Notes: a model not told the origin generated them from the sequence alone. A DNA stretch of 64,000 nt from Pholis gunnellus (GCA_910591455.2 OU342821.1:1193501-1257500); one strand, 5' to 3'. Numbered from the stretch's first letter, positions 34,579-47,050 are shown. Numbers and translations: made by a program.

Positions 34579-36430
34579 CCCTCTGAACCCAAAAACCCGC
34601 CGGTGGGATTTAAGCAATCACCAAAACTACACAGCTTCCTATCACAGCCAGAAGCTGGAGAAAACTGTCACAATCGTCAGATTTTTATCTTTCTGACGGC
34701 CCTCAAACACATCATGTGTCACAAACGCTTCAGTCAGCAAAAGCAGCCAAAACAAAGCTTAAAATTGTGATATTTTCATCAAACACATTTTATCATACGC
34801 TGAGCTCCTCAGCGCAACTATGAAGCTATGGTTGACTCAGATGAGACCGACAGTCATGTGACAAAAATTCCGTGAAACTTGGACTGAACTTAGGCTGCTG
34901 AGCACAGAGCAGAGAGGAGAGGAGTAGGGATGGGTATCGTTTGGGTTTTTTCCGATACCGGTGCTAAAACGATACATTTAAAACGATACCGGTGCCTAAA
35001 CGGTGCCTAAACCGATACTTTTTTATTGCCAAGGCACATTTTTTTCTTCAAATTGAACAATATATTTAACTGTTTAAAGTATACTATAAATATTAGTGCT
35101 GGGCAACGATTACAATTTTTAATCGCGATTAATCGCATGGATTTTTTGCGATTAATCTCATTGTTATGGCAAAGTTCAATAATTAATTCAAAGGTAGTGT
35201 ATTGTGCACTTTTATTTTAAAAGTACTGCTACATGAACAAAAGGGCAATAACATTTGGTTTGCAAACACTTAAAACAAATAAGGTTCTTTTTAACAGCAG
35301 TATTCCCTTTACACAGTAGCAGTTCTATCTCTTCACTATCTGTGCTCAGTGTGTGACGTCATGTGAAACGTTCCACTGCTGTGCAACAGGAATACAATGT
35401 TTCAGCACGTTTCATCTAAATGTGTCTTCTGTCTTCAGTCAGAGCATGTGAATGCAGCTCTACGGTTCATCACTATAATGCTGTAACTCAGAGGTGATGA
35501 TGGTTACCCAGCGATCAAAGAATAAAGACATTTTACGCACAATTTAGGTGTATTTTCCCTTTAACTCACGAGATGCAGGTAGCATGTTTTATACTTAATG
35601 TGAATATAATTCATACTTTGTTGGCATCTTATTCTGAAAACCGGATGTTCCTCTGAAGAAACGGATGTTGTCTCACGTTAAATCTTTCTGCTAACTTTCA
35701 AAGTCCTTCGCTCGCTCCCGATTTGTGCCGTTTGAATGCGTTTACCGTGAATTTCAGCGTATAGGTCACTAACATGTAAGTGTCTACTGAGTTGACCACG
35801 GAGACCTGAGTGTCTGCTGACTTTACCGCAGCGATGTCCAGTAGTCTCCATTCCTCCACCGCTGCCAGTGAGCAACGGACTTTCAAAATAAAAACAGCCA
35901 CACTTTTGACCGTTTACCTTTCGGCATTTTCTCTGTTAAAAGGTTGATGGCTAGCTAGCTACTGTAGCTATACAAACGGTAGCTATCGTTACCCGCTGCC
36001 AGGACGAAGTCATCAGAGTAGTGTTAAAAAAAGTATTTCAATCGGCTCAGGCACCGAAAGGAAGCACCGAAATCTGCGTTGCGTTTTGGTCCGGTAGGTA
36101 CCGGTCGTATAGGTACCGGTGCCATATTGGCACCGGGTTTCGGTACCCAACCCTAGAGAGGAGAGGCTGTAAGTAGAGGTTGAAAAATGTAAATACATTT
36201 TTGTATGGACATTTTCACTTGTAAAATGTTGGATGTAGATTTCATTGATTTTACTACACTTTTTGCATTATAAATTATCAAAGAAATTCAACTTGCGTTC
36301 TTTTTCTTTTTCTTTTTTATGATTTATGGAATGGTAACTGTGTTCTGCTGCACAAAAGACACATGTGAGTTCTCTCTGCTTCTAGTCAGGATTGCGCTGT
36401 TTCCATAGAGTTGCAGGACTTACATATATT
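34579..36430. mobile_element. piggyBac-like MITE, copy 1, split by another element
   Basis: It begins CCCTCTGAACCCAAAAACCC and runs to 34924. After the insertion at 34925-36155 it resumes at 36164 and reaches about 36430 (TTGCGCTGTTTCCATAGAG). The copy at 62559-63167 has the same parts uninterrupted: AAGCAGCCAAAACCAAGCTC, CTTCAGCGCAACGATGAAGC and GACCAACAGTCATGTGACGA. Its right terminal repeat is not recognisable. Confidence 0.65.
34917..36163. mobile_element. hAT-like MITE nested in the piggyBac-like MITE
   Basis: The element proper is 34925-36155 (1,231 bp). The left end TAGGGATGGGTATCG and the inverted right end TACCCAACCCTA form an imperfect terminal repeat. An exact 8-bp duplication, GAGAGGAG, flanks it at 34917-34924 and 36156-36163, as hAT transposases make. 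Both ends are rich in ACCGGTRCC-type palindromes. Inside, at about 35094-35160, is the start of a second common fish repeat (GTGCTGGGCAACGATTACA, TTAATCGCGATTAATCGC) whose other end I could not find. No transposase is left. Confidence 0.75.
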
Positions 36431-36895
36431 GTATTATTTATCATATACCGTATATTACAGGGAAAAAACGAGGCCAACATACCATTGAGTAAGATTGTAC
36501 TCCAAAGCTGTTTTTTTATTTATCAGCATTATTACAAATGTCAGTGTGTTTCTCATTGAGGCTTTCTCACTTCTGGAACAGGACCCGAAGGTTTGGTGAA
36601 TGATTAGTTAACGAACTATGAACCAAGTCATTGGATGTGTTGATGTCTGTAAAACACAGCTGCTTGGTTTGTGAGCTCAGTGAGTTGTGATCTGTTTTTC
36701 CTTCTCAGATTGTTTCCTCTCAAGGAGTTTTAGAAGCCTGAGGAAGTGAAAGTATCCAGATTTAGGTTTTTATATATATAAGAAAACATTATTTTCTAAA
36801 GCAACAAAAGAGAACCTGTTGGTGGGGTAACATGAGCAGCTGGTTTTATCTAATCTAATTTAAATATGTACACTGTTTTTTCTTTGTCTTTGCAG

Positions 36896-36945
36896 TACCC
36901 AGCGCTCCTCCCCAGAACATCACCTTGGAGGTTGTCCTGTCCAGG
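36896..36945 (+). CDS. dcc: dcc exon: start of FN3 (50 nt)
   Basis: Two bases complete the Val codon, followed by PSAPPQNITLEVVLSR. Human DCC has VPSAPPQNVSLEVVNSR. NIT is a possible N-glycosylation site, at the place of NVS in human. Acceptor TTTGCAG; donor AGG|GTGAGT, close to the ideal consensus. The exon starts in phase 1 and ends in phase 0. Its small size and strong donor precede the 18.6 kb intron. Confidence 0.93.
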
Positions 36946-37703
36946 GTGAGTTTTTCATTATTTTATTCCCTCCTCTCTCTGTCCTCATCTGGGCACTGCA
37001 CCAACAACAGCAGTCACCTCAACAAACTGCTCCATTCATGGTGATATTAACATTGAAATATCCACTTTATCTACTGGAAACTGACATTTTTTATCAAATT
37101 TTAAGACAGATTTTTTGCAATGTCGCACTGAGGTAGTCTGAGCTTGTTATTCCAAATGTTGCCTACATAAACCATTCATCATGCTGATTTCCCAGGTTTC
37201 TCCACCCAACACATTCTGACACACTGACACTGTCATCAGTCAACTGTTGCTCTCTGGTGATCTGGCCTCATTGTACTGATGGATGTGATCTACATCCGTA
37301 TATGATCTACATATATGTGTACTGTCAAAGCTGCTTCAGGTGATTAATGGGATGAAAATGGAGGACCATACAACACATTTCCATGGTCAAAAACTTCTGT
37401 ACACCCCAAAAACATATTTTCTTGATTTTTTAAAACTTACTGACCTCCATGCCCTCTGACGAAGGAGACAACTGGATCGGGTGTCCTGTGCCATGCAGGG
37501 TTCTCCGTTCAAAAGGTTCTGTTTATTATAGTGTATCTAAATCAGGTGCTCAGAAGCGCAAACAGCAAAAAGAGTAAATTTGTTCGTTAGTGCCGGTGTG
37601 AAACCAAATCCCGGTGCAGACCAACAACTGAACTCAGGCCGCTTGGAAAGGTGGATCTCGGTGTGCAAGCGGACTCTGATGCAGTTCGTTTGGGGAGTGA
37701 AAC

Positions 37704-40172
37704 CAGTGGCAGGCCGTGCATTTTATACCTGGGCCTTATGTGCTGTTGAGCCATCTCCTAATAACCTCATATGACGCCACAGCCACGGTTATTATTTGTT
37801 TCTAGTGGTGTAACAATACATATATTTGTATTAAACCGTTTGGTACGAGGCTCACGAACCGAACAATACTTTTGAATAATACTAGTGCATTTGGAAAATG
37901 CAGAAGCTTAAATTGTGGGAAATATAATGTTTTCGTTGGAGGTACTGCGCCCAACCTGGCAAAATGCTGTCTGACCACCCCGGAACCACAACTAGCTTAG
38001 CAGGAAATCCAACAGCAGCAAACACGCTACAACCTCTTCCCGCAGCGTTTAGGCAGCTGTTCTCTACTAATTCAAACAGAGCTAAAGCAATCGCCACACA
38101 ATCCACATTTCTCCAGACCATAATTCGTCATTAACAGACAATGCATATAGTCAAAATCAACGTAATTAACACAATGACAAGAACAAACTCACAAGAACCA
38201 GTCACATACATTTATATGACAACAAAGCATGACACATCAATCCAGGAACTCTGTGGCGCTAAAACACGTATTCCACCGCACACCGAAGAGCATGAGCCAT
38301 TCAAATATTATTCACATCAGAGGGAACAATATTAACCATATCATAAAAAAGACACAATAGAAAATCTAACACAGTAGTAACGCTACTGTAGATGTAAAAA
38401 CACAAAAGCACTTCACTTACCAAAGCTGCTGTTCACTTAAAGACAAAGTCCATCCTCCTTTCTTTGTTAATGAAAAGTTCAATGACGCGGTTGTACAGAA
38501 CATCGGTGCGGTTCAGTTCCAGCCAGAGGTCCTCCTGCGAACGTGTTCGTTGAGTTGTAGTGTTGAGGCTGAAGTTTCTCAAACAGAGGAGAAGAAGAGC
38601 ACAGAGGAGAAGAAGCAGCCCCCCCCCCTTGCTCTCTTTGTTCCATCAGCAAGCAGGGCCGGAATCAAATGGTTCAGGTTAAAATCAAAAGTATTTAATA
38701 TTCTTAACAGAAGCCAAAACAAATGCAAACTGAATTACACTATCGACAGTAAAACAAACATAATATTCTATGAAATATGAGGCCCCGTCCACACCACAGG
38801 ACAGAATGGTGTGTCTGTCCCATGATGCGGAGGAGGTCTGAGGATCTTCTGCAATTCGAAGATCATTTGTCCCTGCTGAGTCTCTCAAAAGTATCATGTT
38901 TCACATTTCTCAGCCAATCGATCAGCTCAGTGATTGGCCGGATTCCAATCAGCCCCTCCTGGGCCGATGACCCATTGTTCTGTTCTTCACACCTAGGTCA
39001 GCCAGCTTCGTTCCAACCCCCGCTGGCAGACACCTCCTTACATTCTTGGGGCCAGTTCCTTTGTTTGATTCGCCAAACCCCCGCTTCCAGTACACTCCTC
39101 ACACCTTCCTCTTACAGTATGAAATGACCTCTGATGATGAAATGACTTCTTGGTCTAAACTCTTACAAGTAAACACACTGTAACATATAATATCCAGCAC
39201 TAGGAATGCTCTAAAACTTAAATCCCTCACAGTAGATCCACTCGGGTCTCAGCAAAAGTTTTCAAAAGCACCGTAGCTTGTAAGTGTCCTGCCATGCTAT
39301 GGTGTCGTGTTGCTGCCTTCGTTAGCCACCTCAGGTTAGCGTAGCGTAGCTCCAAACAGCTCCAAACACCAAGATGCTCAGTTGCAAATAAAACGCATTC
39401 CCAGCCATAAAATGTGCAAAGCTTCTCCGATGCTGTCAGACAGAAATACTGTTCGTACAAATCCTTTTCTTAGCTGGGTCAGGGCTGCTAGCTGTGGGGT
39501 TGGCCGACCCTTTCTTACGATGTCCAGTTTTTGTGGAAATGTCCTTCTCCAGAAATACGTTGCCAGTAACTCCCAAATCCGTTTCCCCTCCTCCTTCAGC
39601 CATTGAGTGTTAAAAAAACAAAGCTAGGTAAAAAATAATCTACACCAAGCAAAATGTTAAAAATGTCATAACTTCTTACATATCTTTCAACTTGAACTCT
39701 TACTACTAATACTATCTTTAGCTAGCTAGCTCTCTGCTTCACAACACACGCTAGCACACTGACCAATCACGGCGCACGTTAATGCTGAGCTGCACATTAA
39801 TGCTGACATACTTGTAGACTACCTAGAATGATCTGACATGTCAAAGAATACGCCCAACATGTCAAACTAAAGATCTGATTGGTTGAACACTAAACTTAAA
39901 CTGCAAAGTCTACCTAGAGGGCTTCAGGCTTATCGAGAGACATAGAGGTGAAATCTGATTGGATAAAAGCTCTACTTAAAACAAGCTGTGCTGGAAGCAG
40001 AGCAACTGAGGAACACAGTAGCTGTGCAATGAGAAAATAAGATAATGGTAAAAATAATTAGAATACATGTAGTGTATTTATGAAAAATTATTAAATTATA
40101 AAATAGCTATAACTTTGTGATTCTGTTTAGGCCAGCAGAGAAGGCTTAGCTGGCCCTGACGGCCCGCCACTG
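37704..40172 (-). mobile_element. ZMYM1-like hAT transposon remnant, copy 1
   Basis: The ends are CAGTGGCAGGCCGT and, inverted, ACGGCCCGCCACTG. Coding pieces lie on the minus strand. At about 39600-39228 are parts of the N-terminal TTF-type zinc-finger region (KLDIVRKGRPTPQLAALTQ; LTKAATRHHSMAGHLQATVL; LLKTFAETRVDLL), shifted between frames. At about 38570-38440 is the end of the C-terminal hAT dimerisation domain (NRTDVLYNRVIELFINKERR). The catalytic middle is mostly gone and frames are broken. The right end abuts a TA microsatellite, so no target duplication can be read. A block at 37802-37880 (GTGTAACAATACATATATTT) may be a further nested repeat. Confidence 0.75.
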
Positions 40173-40220
40173 ATATATATATATATATATATATATACGT
40201 ATATATATACAGTATATATA
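40172..40220. repeat. (TA)n microsatellite
   Basis: Alternating TA with a few G/C interruptions, directly after the right end of the hAT remnant. Confidence 0.9.
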
Positions 40221-40324
40221 TATTCTTTTATAGATATGATATTATTATTTTGTGTTTTCCTACAAAAGTCCAGCAACACATGTACATTTCAGCTCGTTAC
40301 ATGCATACTGTCTTTTCAAAATGA

Positions 40325-40465
40325 ACACCCATCGTCAAAGAAAACTCAGTTAGGTTTAGGCACAAAAGGTTTAGGAATAGATCGTCGTTTGGGTTAAAAT
40401 AACTACAGAAGTTCCGTTACTGAAGTAGGCAATTTACATGACAAATAAATCAACATTGACTTTTG
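40325..40465 (+). repeat. Dispersed repeat family F2, + copy
   Basis: GTTAGGTTTAGGCACAAAAG, GGGTTAAAATAACTAC and AAATCAACATTGACTTTTG are shared with the other F2 copies. Confidence 0.7.
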
Positions 40466-41837
40466 TAAAATGCAACAATATTTTGTCTTTTGGTCCGGAT
40501 CAAATGAACTTAACCTTGAGATGTTAAAGCAGCCTTAAAAATATAACAGAAGCTGTGAAGTGCAGAAGTAAAATACATACAAATGACCAAAGTACAGCTT
40601 GAGGTGAAAGGGAGCGGTGCATGCTGGTGTTCTGAAAACAACGGGAAGTTAGTTGTTTGGCCAGTTGATTTGTCCACCTACATGTATCAACACTGTCTGC
40701 AGATGCTGTGATGCTGTGGAGGATTTTATGGTCTTTTAGAACCCTCAGTGCCCCATTGCTGCAATTTGGATCCGAAATTACCCATCCTCGGAGTCATAAC
40801 TCATTGTCAAATGTGAACACACAGACGTAATGCATCCATTTTGAGATTCAGTCAGACCTCCATTTGGGATAGATGTCCAAAAATCATCCAAAAATCATTT
40901 TAAAAAAAACATGCTCCTTATATCTCCAGAACTTGCATGAGAATACTCATGTTTTTAGTTATGTTTAAGTGACAGATCTCTTGACATAGATGGATGCATT
41001 GCAAACAGGAACTGCTTATAGACAGTTTGGCATGCTTTTTATCGTGCCAATTTGCCAAAATGTAGAAATATAGGGTGAAAAAAAAGTGTGGAGATATTGT
41101 CTACAGGCCCTCAGTGACTCAAAAGAAAAAAATGGAAAAGAAGAGAAGTTTGATCAACTATCATTCAAAGGAAATTGGTTTCACAGCAGCCATTCAGATA
41201 CAACAGAAGACATACATAACATTACATAAATATGTAAAACGTATACAGATGGCAACAAACCAAAAGAGCCAAACAACCAAAATACACTGTGGGCAGTTGG
41301 GGTGACAGTCAATAGTAAACTTCTCTAACAGCCAATCACATCAGCTCCTTTCACTCTATCTTCAATTAAATATTACTATACAGCATCACATATACACTTT
41401 CAAGTGCAGATCGTGTTGTTTATTTTAGAAGACAACTTCATGTTTTTCATTCTAAAAACATTCCCATCACTGTTGTCTCTTGACTGCATTCGGGTCGTAT
41501 CAGGGTACATTTACAAGTGCACAGCACTGCGAGTTAGCAATCTGTCCTTTTACATAAACAGAGAGCTCCCAGTAATAATCCTGCTGACTGCACAGATTTT
41601 ATGCTGATAGTCCAGAGAAGGAAATGGGGCTTCGAGATTTGCCAGAAGTATAAAAGTCTGCTGTACTGCAAATGATCTCACCGTCTTAACTTGGCATCTG
41701 TCTGAAACCAAATCAATTACTGTGTGATTGAGGTGTCAGGTCAGAAGAGTAAAATGATAACTGTAGGGATTCCAGAAATGATGCACTTTGAGCAAAACTA
41801 GAGACTGCAGATATGATCCTGCAGCTGATGGTTGAAC

Positions 41838-43024
41838 CAGTGGCTGTCCTGCAGCTGAAACTGTCCTGCAGCCTGCAGCTGAAACACATACGGTTATTAT
41901 TTGTTTCTTGTAAAAAATTAAGCCAACACCTATAGATACACTATCGGTCGAGAGTGCGTCTCCTCTCTGCTCTGACTGCAGCTGGGACTGCTGCGCGAGG
42001 CTTTTGTGGGCGGCGGAGGAGGGGCTCACGGTAGCACCCGCTGCTCACAACAGTGCAGAACGTACGTGCTTTAACGTCAAAACACCAGAAAATTCTCCAA
42101 TAACACCAGAACAAGTCGCTAGATTTGTCGCTCGTAGCTTTTGACAAAAAAAGCAGCCAAGTTGGCAACACTGGCACCGGATAAATATGTCCCCAGAGCA
42201 ACATTGGACATAACAATGGTTCCTATCACATATTAAACCAAACAAAAATCTTCATAAAAACAAGTTGTACAAATAATAATATATAAACAAGCATATTAAA
42301 GCTACTGCAGATGTAAAAACAAACGCATTTAACTTACCAGAGCTGCAGTTCACTATTTAGCTGCTGTTCCTCCTTTCTTTGTTAATAAAGAGTTTAATCT
42401 CATGGTTGTTCAGTACATCCGTGCGTTTTAGTTCCAGTAAGAAGTCCTTCTCGATTCAAGGACGCCAGTGAAGACAGTCGAGCCTCCCCAGTTGTATTTC
42501 TTGAATACGTTTTAATGTGTTTGAGGCTGAAAATGTCCGCTCCACAGAGGCAGCAGATATTGGGATTGTCACCGCCCAACATGTCACGCTAGCCCACTGA
42601 CCAATCACGTACATGTAGGCCAGCTAGCAGCTCTGACACGTCAAAGAATACGCCCAACATGTCAAACTAAAGATCTGATTGGTTGAAGACTGACAATCAA
42701 CAATATCGTCCCCATTGACTTAAACTGCACATGGATTCACTTGTGAGTCTGCAGGCCTGGGGCCTCTCTTCTTACCTAGAGACACAGAGGTGAAATCTGA
42801 TTGGATAAAAGCTCTAATTAAAACAAGCTGCACTGGAAGCAGAGCAACTGAGGAAGACAGTAGCTGTGCAATGAGAAAATAAGATAATGGGAAAAATATT
42901 TTTATAAATTATAATACATGTAGTGTATTTAAGAACAATTATTAAAAATATAAAATAGCTCTAACTTTGTGATTCTGTTTAGGCCAGCAGAGAAGGCTTT
43001 GCAGGCCCTGACGGCCCGCCACTG
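41838..43024 (-). mobile_element. ZMYM1-like hAT transposon remnant, copy 2
   Basis: The right end GGCCCTGACGGCCCGCCACTG region and about 430 bp before it match copy 1 (shared GTCAAAGAATACGCCCAACA, AGGTGAAATCTGATTGGATA, GCAGAGCAACTGAGGAA). The left end is poorly kept; CCAGTGGC at 41837-41844 is a possible start. The minus strand at about 42575-42370 carries the hAT dimerisation domain in pieces: TIPISAASVERTFS, then, shifted, HIKTYSRNTTGEARLSSLAS, then, shifted again, LLELKRTDVLNN and INKERR. It is a dead copy, shorter than copy 1. Confidence 0.75.
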
Positions 43025-43759
43025 CATTCAACAAACTTCTGTTTTCTGGTTTAAACGGCTACATTAAATTTAAGTGATGGGATTTAAGTGATGGGATTGT
43101 GTGGGTAACCCACTCAGTCATTATATCCAAATTACTGATGATAATTAATCTAAAAATAAATACATTTAAAAGCACCTATAGTCAATCCTACATTGCCGTA
43201 ATATCAATATCGCCCAGCCCAATGTGCATCTCTTTTTTTACCCTAAGTCTTGAGGAACCGATTTTCCACTTGGAAGCTTTGCGAGGTAAAAGGAGTTGTT
43301 TCACTTGATCAATTATGGAAATTGTAGGCTGATCGACTGACCAATCCACACCAATCCATATCTTTATAGTGTAGACTTTTACTGGAAGATAAGCACTGCT
43401 GATGAAGCTCCACTAACACTGTGACAAATACTCCTGCTGGTCTGCTGATATGAAACTTTTAATGTTAATTAGCAGCAGGAAGCGCTGGGGTCCCATTAGC
43501 TGTAACTTTACACAATACAGCTAAATGTGACCAGTAAACATTAAAATGCAGTAAAGCCGATATCTGATAATATGATCAGGAACGTAAGATTAAGACTGAA
43601 ACCCGAGAGGTCCTGATACACCTACTACAAGAGTCAGAAGGCCGCTATCATCTATTCACATGGTTAATCACCGATGTGAATACAACAAGATGCTGCCGAC
43701 CTCTAGTGGACATGATTATTATGATGGGAGCAAAGGAAAAAGCCAAGAAGCCAAGATGG

Positions 43760-43855
43760 ACAAATCGTTGAACTCGAGGCTCAAAACGGCAGTCCACCAA
43801 ACCAATGGGTGACGTCACGATGACTACGGACACTTCTTATATATAGTCTATGCCT
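43760..43855 (+). repeat. Dispersed repeat family F1, copy d (3' end only)
   Basis: Contains AACTCGAGGCTCAAAACGGC, CACCAAACCAATGGGTGACG and CACTTCTTATATATAGTC. CCAAT (43802-43806) lies 3 bp from a perfect CRE TGACGTCA (43810-43817). Confidence 0.75.
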
Positions 43856-44149
43856 AAACCTAATGTTATTTTTTTTTCAAATAGCAACATGTTTCACTTT
43901 GACAATGTGGTAGGTACAGTTTGGCCAATCTGAAGCTTTTGAATGCTAGTGATAACCACTGATAACACCTATTCAATCAACGATAATATTCCAAATGGTT
44001 CAGGTCAGTTAAAAGAGCTAAACACAAATAGTTAGTAATATAACTTCACCATACAGTCTCCAGCACAGCCAACCTGACTGCATGGCATAACTGTATTTGC
44101 ACTGTATATATATATATAATGTATGTATACATTTTTTTTGCAGAGATGC

Positions 44150-44640
44150 ACACTTCTACGAGGAAACCGTGACATTTGCTTTTTTAGCTGGTTTGAGAGA
44201 ATGGAAACACATTAATCGTGACATGGAGGGCACTTTGGGCTCCACAATTTACACATTATGGTTTTCTGGCTCTCCAAGCATTTGTCTGTATTGCCCACAC
44301 CAGCAGCCAGCTCTGCGAAAAAAACATGTTTAGTTTTCTCTTTTTATCATCAGGTTGTTTCATCCTCCTCAGAAAGCGGCAGCAGAGAAAATGATAAATG
44401 TTTCCAGAGTTGGCTCATAATTTATCACCATAAAGAGGAGGTTCACACTGTCTCTGGAGAGCTGACCTCATTTAGTTTCTGTTCGCTTATTTTCCTGCAT
44501 GTGATTGATAATTCTCTGCCGATCGGCTCTCGGGTTGGGCCTGATCAATCAGTGATGTCAGAGTTTGACATTTTAAAGCCTCATGATACCAGCTCAAAAG
44601 GCTTCCTCATTTTTGAAATGTTGGCTGATGTAAATTTGAA
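44150..44640. other. Unique stretch, candidate conserved non-coding element
   Basis: It is free of recognised repeats and microsatellites, with balanced composition and homeodomain-like ATTAAT and TGATTGATAATT motifs (44210, 44502). Open frames here on the + strand (44097-44333, 44258-44644) lack known domains. Conservation cannot be judged without alignment. Confidence 0.25.
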
Positions 44641-44739
44641 GTAAAAAAATAAAGTAGCTGAACACTAAATACCAAACATACTAATGCACACACCCTTATT
44701 GCTATTTCAATAACATTTGGATTAATTGTGCAGCTCTGG

Positions 44740-44970
44740 TTCTGTAGAATCAGACGGGCAGAACTGCAGCTCCCACGTCGTTAATGTAAAATCTAACCAT
44801 GTGAATTTAAAACAAAACTACTTTAGGTTTGGGCAACAAAACTACTTGGTTAGTTAGGAAAAGGTCGTGGTTTGTTATGTAACATGCATGCCTGTCATTA
44901 GTTAAGCATGTAACTTACATAACAAAGCTAAGGTAAATAAAGTCAACATTGACTTCTGGACTCCCATGGG
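44740..44970 (+). repeat. Dispersed repeat family F2, + copy
   Basis: GGCAACAAAACTACTTGGTT, AGTTAGGAAAAGGTCGTGGT and AAAGTCAACATTGACTTCTG match the other copies. A copy in the opposite orientation follows at 45290. Confidence 0.7.
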
Positions 44971-45199
44971 ACACAAACAGCGATCTCCAATACAAGGAGA
45001 AGCATTCTTCAGGAGAAAATATACTTCTCATGTTTGCCTGCGCTCTTTGTGTGAGTCATTAAGATTGGTTCCATGTCATCCTCTGCCGATGCATTGGTGG
45101 CTAAATGGTCAGGCAGTTCTCATTCACTGTTCGTTCTTATACCTACGAAAGGTAACGCGCTATAATTTATATATGAGCTAGGACGTATTGGGCGGCCGC

Positions 45200-45445
45200 T
45201 AAGAAATGTGACTTGGTATAAAGAGAGACAAAGTCCATTGAGAGAGGAGGACAGGTCGGATGGACGGTCTTTCACCCAGGAGACCGCCTCGTGGCGAACC
45301 CAAAGTCAATGTTGATTTATTTTACCTCACTTTTGTTACATACCTTACATATTTAGCTACATAAGATACGTAACAAACAAACCCATTTCAACCCAACGAT
45401 TTTCTCCTAAACCCAAGCATGTCATTTTGTTGCCTAAACAACAGG
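45200..45445 (-). repeat. Dispersed repeat family F2, inverted copy
   Basis: TTTCACCCAGGAGACCGC, CCAAAGTCAATGTTGATTTA and CGATTTTCTCCTAAACCCAA are the reverse of the + copies. The pair 44740-44970 and 45200-45445 forms an inverted repeat about 230 bp apart. Confidence 0.7.
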
Positions 45446-45798
45446 TTCAGTAGTACAGGGGCTTGGTTGAGGCTCACTAATCGCTGGTGTTGCTGGACTT
45501 TCGTTGGAGAACACATGATAAAGGAGCAATAAAGTTAAATAAAGTTGTTTGCTGAAAGTTGTCAGAGATAGCAAGTATAAAAGCAAGTAGATAAGTACTC
45601 TTAGCTGAAGCCATAGTGCTGAAACTAATTGTGGTAATGTTGCCTGATGAAGTTAAATATATCTGAGTGTTAGCTCTTAACAGCAGATTTTGTGCTTTTT
45701 AATTGAAAAATCTATTAAAAAACGGCATGTGATGTCTTAACTGTGCTGAACTCCTGCTACTTCCTGATCAATGCTAGATTGCTACGCACACAGTCAAG

Positions 45799-45857
<59 letters not shown>

Positions 45858-45866
45858 TGTGTGGGG
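45799..45866 (+). repeat. (GT)n microsatellite
   Basis: About 65 bp of GT, followed by a G run at 45863-45872. Confidence 0.95.
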
Positions 45867-47021
45867 GGGGGGGTGAGGGTGTGTCCAGACTTAGTTAGTT
45901 TCCCTGCAGCTCACTGCTGAGAAAATGTGAATCTTTCTGCTCTCTTCAAGTTTCCGCTGTCAAACCAACTTTTCAGACAAATCTGACATTTCCTCAACTT
46001 TCCTCCAGTAACTGTGGCTTTTCTGCCAGTGTGTGTGTGTATGCGTGTGTGTTTTTGAATGCTCGGTTGAACACACAGCCAGGGTTTACAGTATCAGATG
46101 TCAGTCGGTGTTTTGTTTTTTTTACCCAGAATTCTTTAGAGAGTCCAGCTAGGGTCACCGTCTCTGTGTCCGTTGGAGTCAGGATCAGGAGCGGATGCTT
46201 GGAACATCCAGCACTCTGCAAACCGTTAACTCCTCTCCGGCTGTAAGAATAGCTTCATGAAGTGCTCCTGTTGGAGCGATTAAGCCTCCCGGTGTCTCGG
46301 CAGGAGTCAGATGTGTTCAGAGAACCCGGAGACTCATTTTACATCAATTAAAAGAACTGGCGGCGAAGGGTCCCACTGAGCTCAGTGTGAAGTGTCCATT
46401 TGACTTCTGAGGATGATGAAAACGGTTACACAGTCCATCTATAGGAGGCTGTGCTAGTCATAATTCATGCTGGTCTTCCAACATGCATTCAATCTCTTTT
46501 CACTTAGACACATTTTCCCTATCGCGTTCATGTTGTTTCACTGTCAACAAGAAATTTCAAAAATGTTGAAGGATTCTGAAACGCTGTATCGAGGTGTTGC
46601 ATCGATGTCATGACATAACTGTACTCTGACCTGGTTTTCTCCATTGCTTCATGAGCAGTCAGTAGAAGGTGGAGACATTCGACTCCAACGTGTTGACAGA
46701 AATCCAGATATGGTTTGAATTCTCCATACATCCCCCAGGGCCAGTCAGCAAATATATGAATAGTGAAATAAAAACAGATATTCCAATACAAAAATGAATG
46801 TAGAATTGTTAAAATAGCAGCCCTACTATGGCTGTCTGCTGACACGCAACATCACTTCCATTAATTGAAAGTCCAAATGAAAGAGAAAAGAAACAATTCA
46901 TTTGAATCCAATTTGACTTCAAATAAGCGGAGCATATGTATTTACTGGTTTGAGAGGGACGTTCTGGTTAAAGAGTAACTTCCTGTACCAGTTATGGTCA
47001 AGTACACCAAAAAAGACTTAC

Positions 47022-47050
47022 ATACACACACACACACACACACACACACC
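47022..47050 (+). repeat. (CA)n microsatellite
   Basis: Uninterrupted CA dinucleotides. Confidence 0.95.

Larger units (their letters stand above)
31126..36895 (+). other. dcc: dcc intron between FN2 and FN3 (5.8 kb)
   Basis: Contains the Rex3-like LINE tail at 31296-31937, a TA microsatellite at 33079-33122 with a further TA run to 33143, a C/T-rich stretch at 33680-33990, and the nested elements at 34579-36430. Stretches 31940-33070, 33150-33670, 34000-34570 and 36440-36890 look unique, and I see no exon in them. The acceptor is TCTTTGTCTTTGCAG at 36881-36895. Confidence 0.75.
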
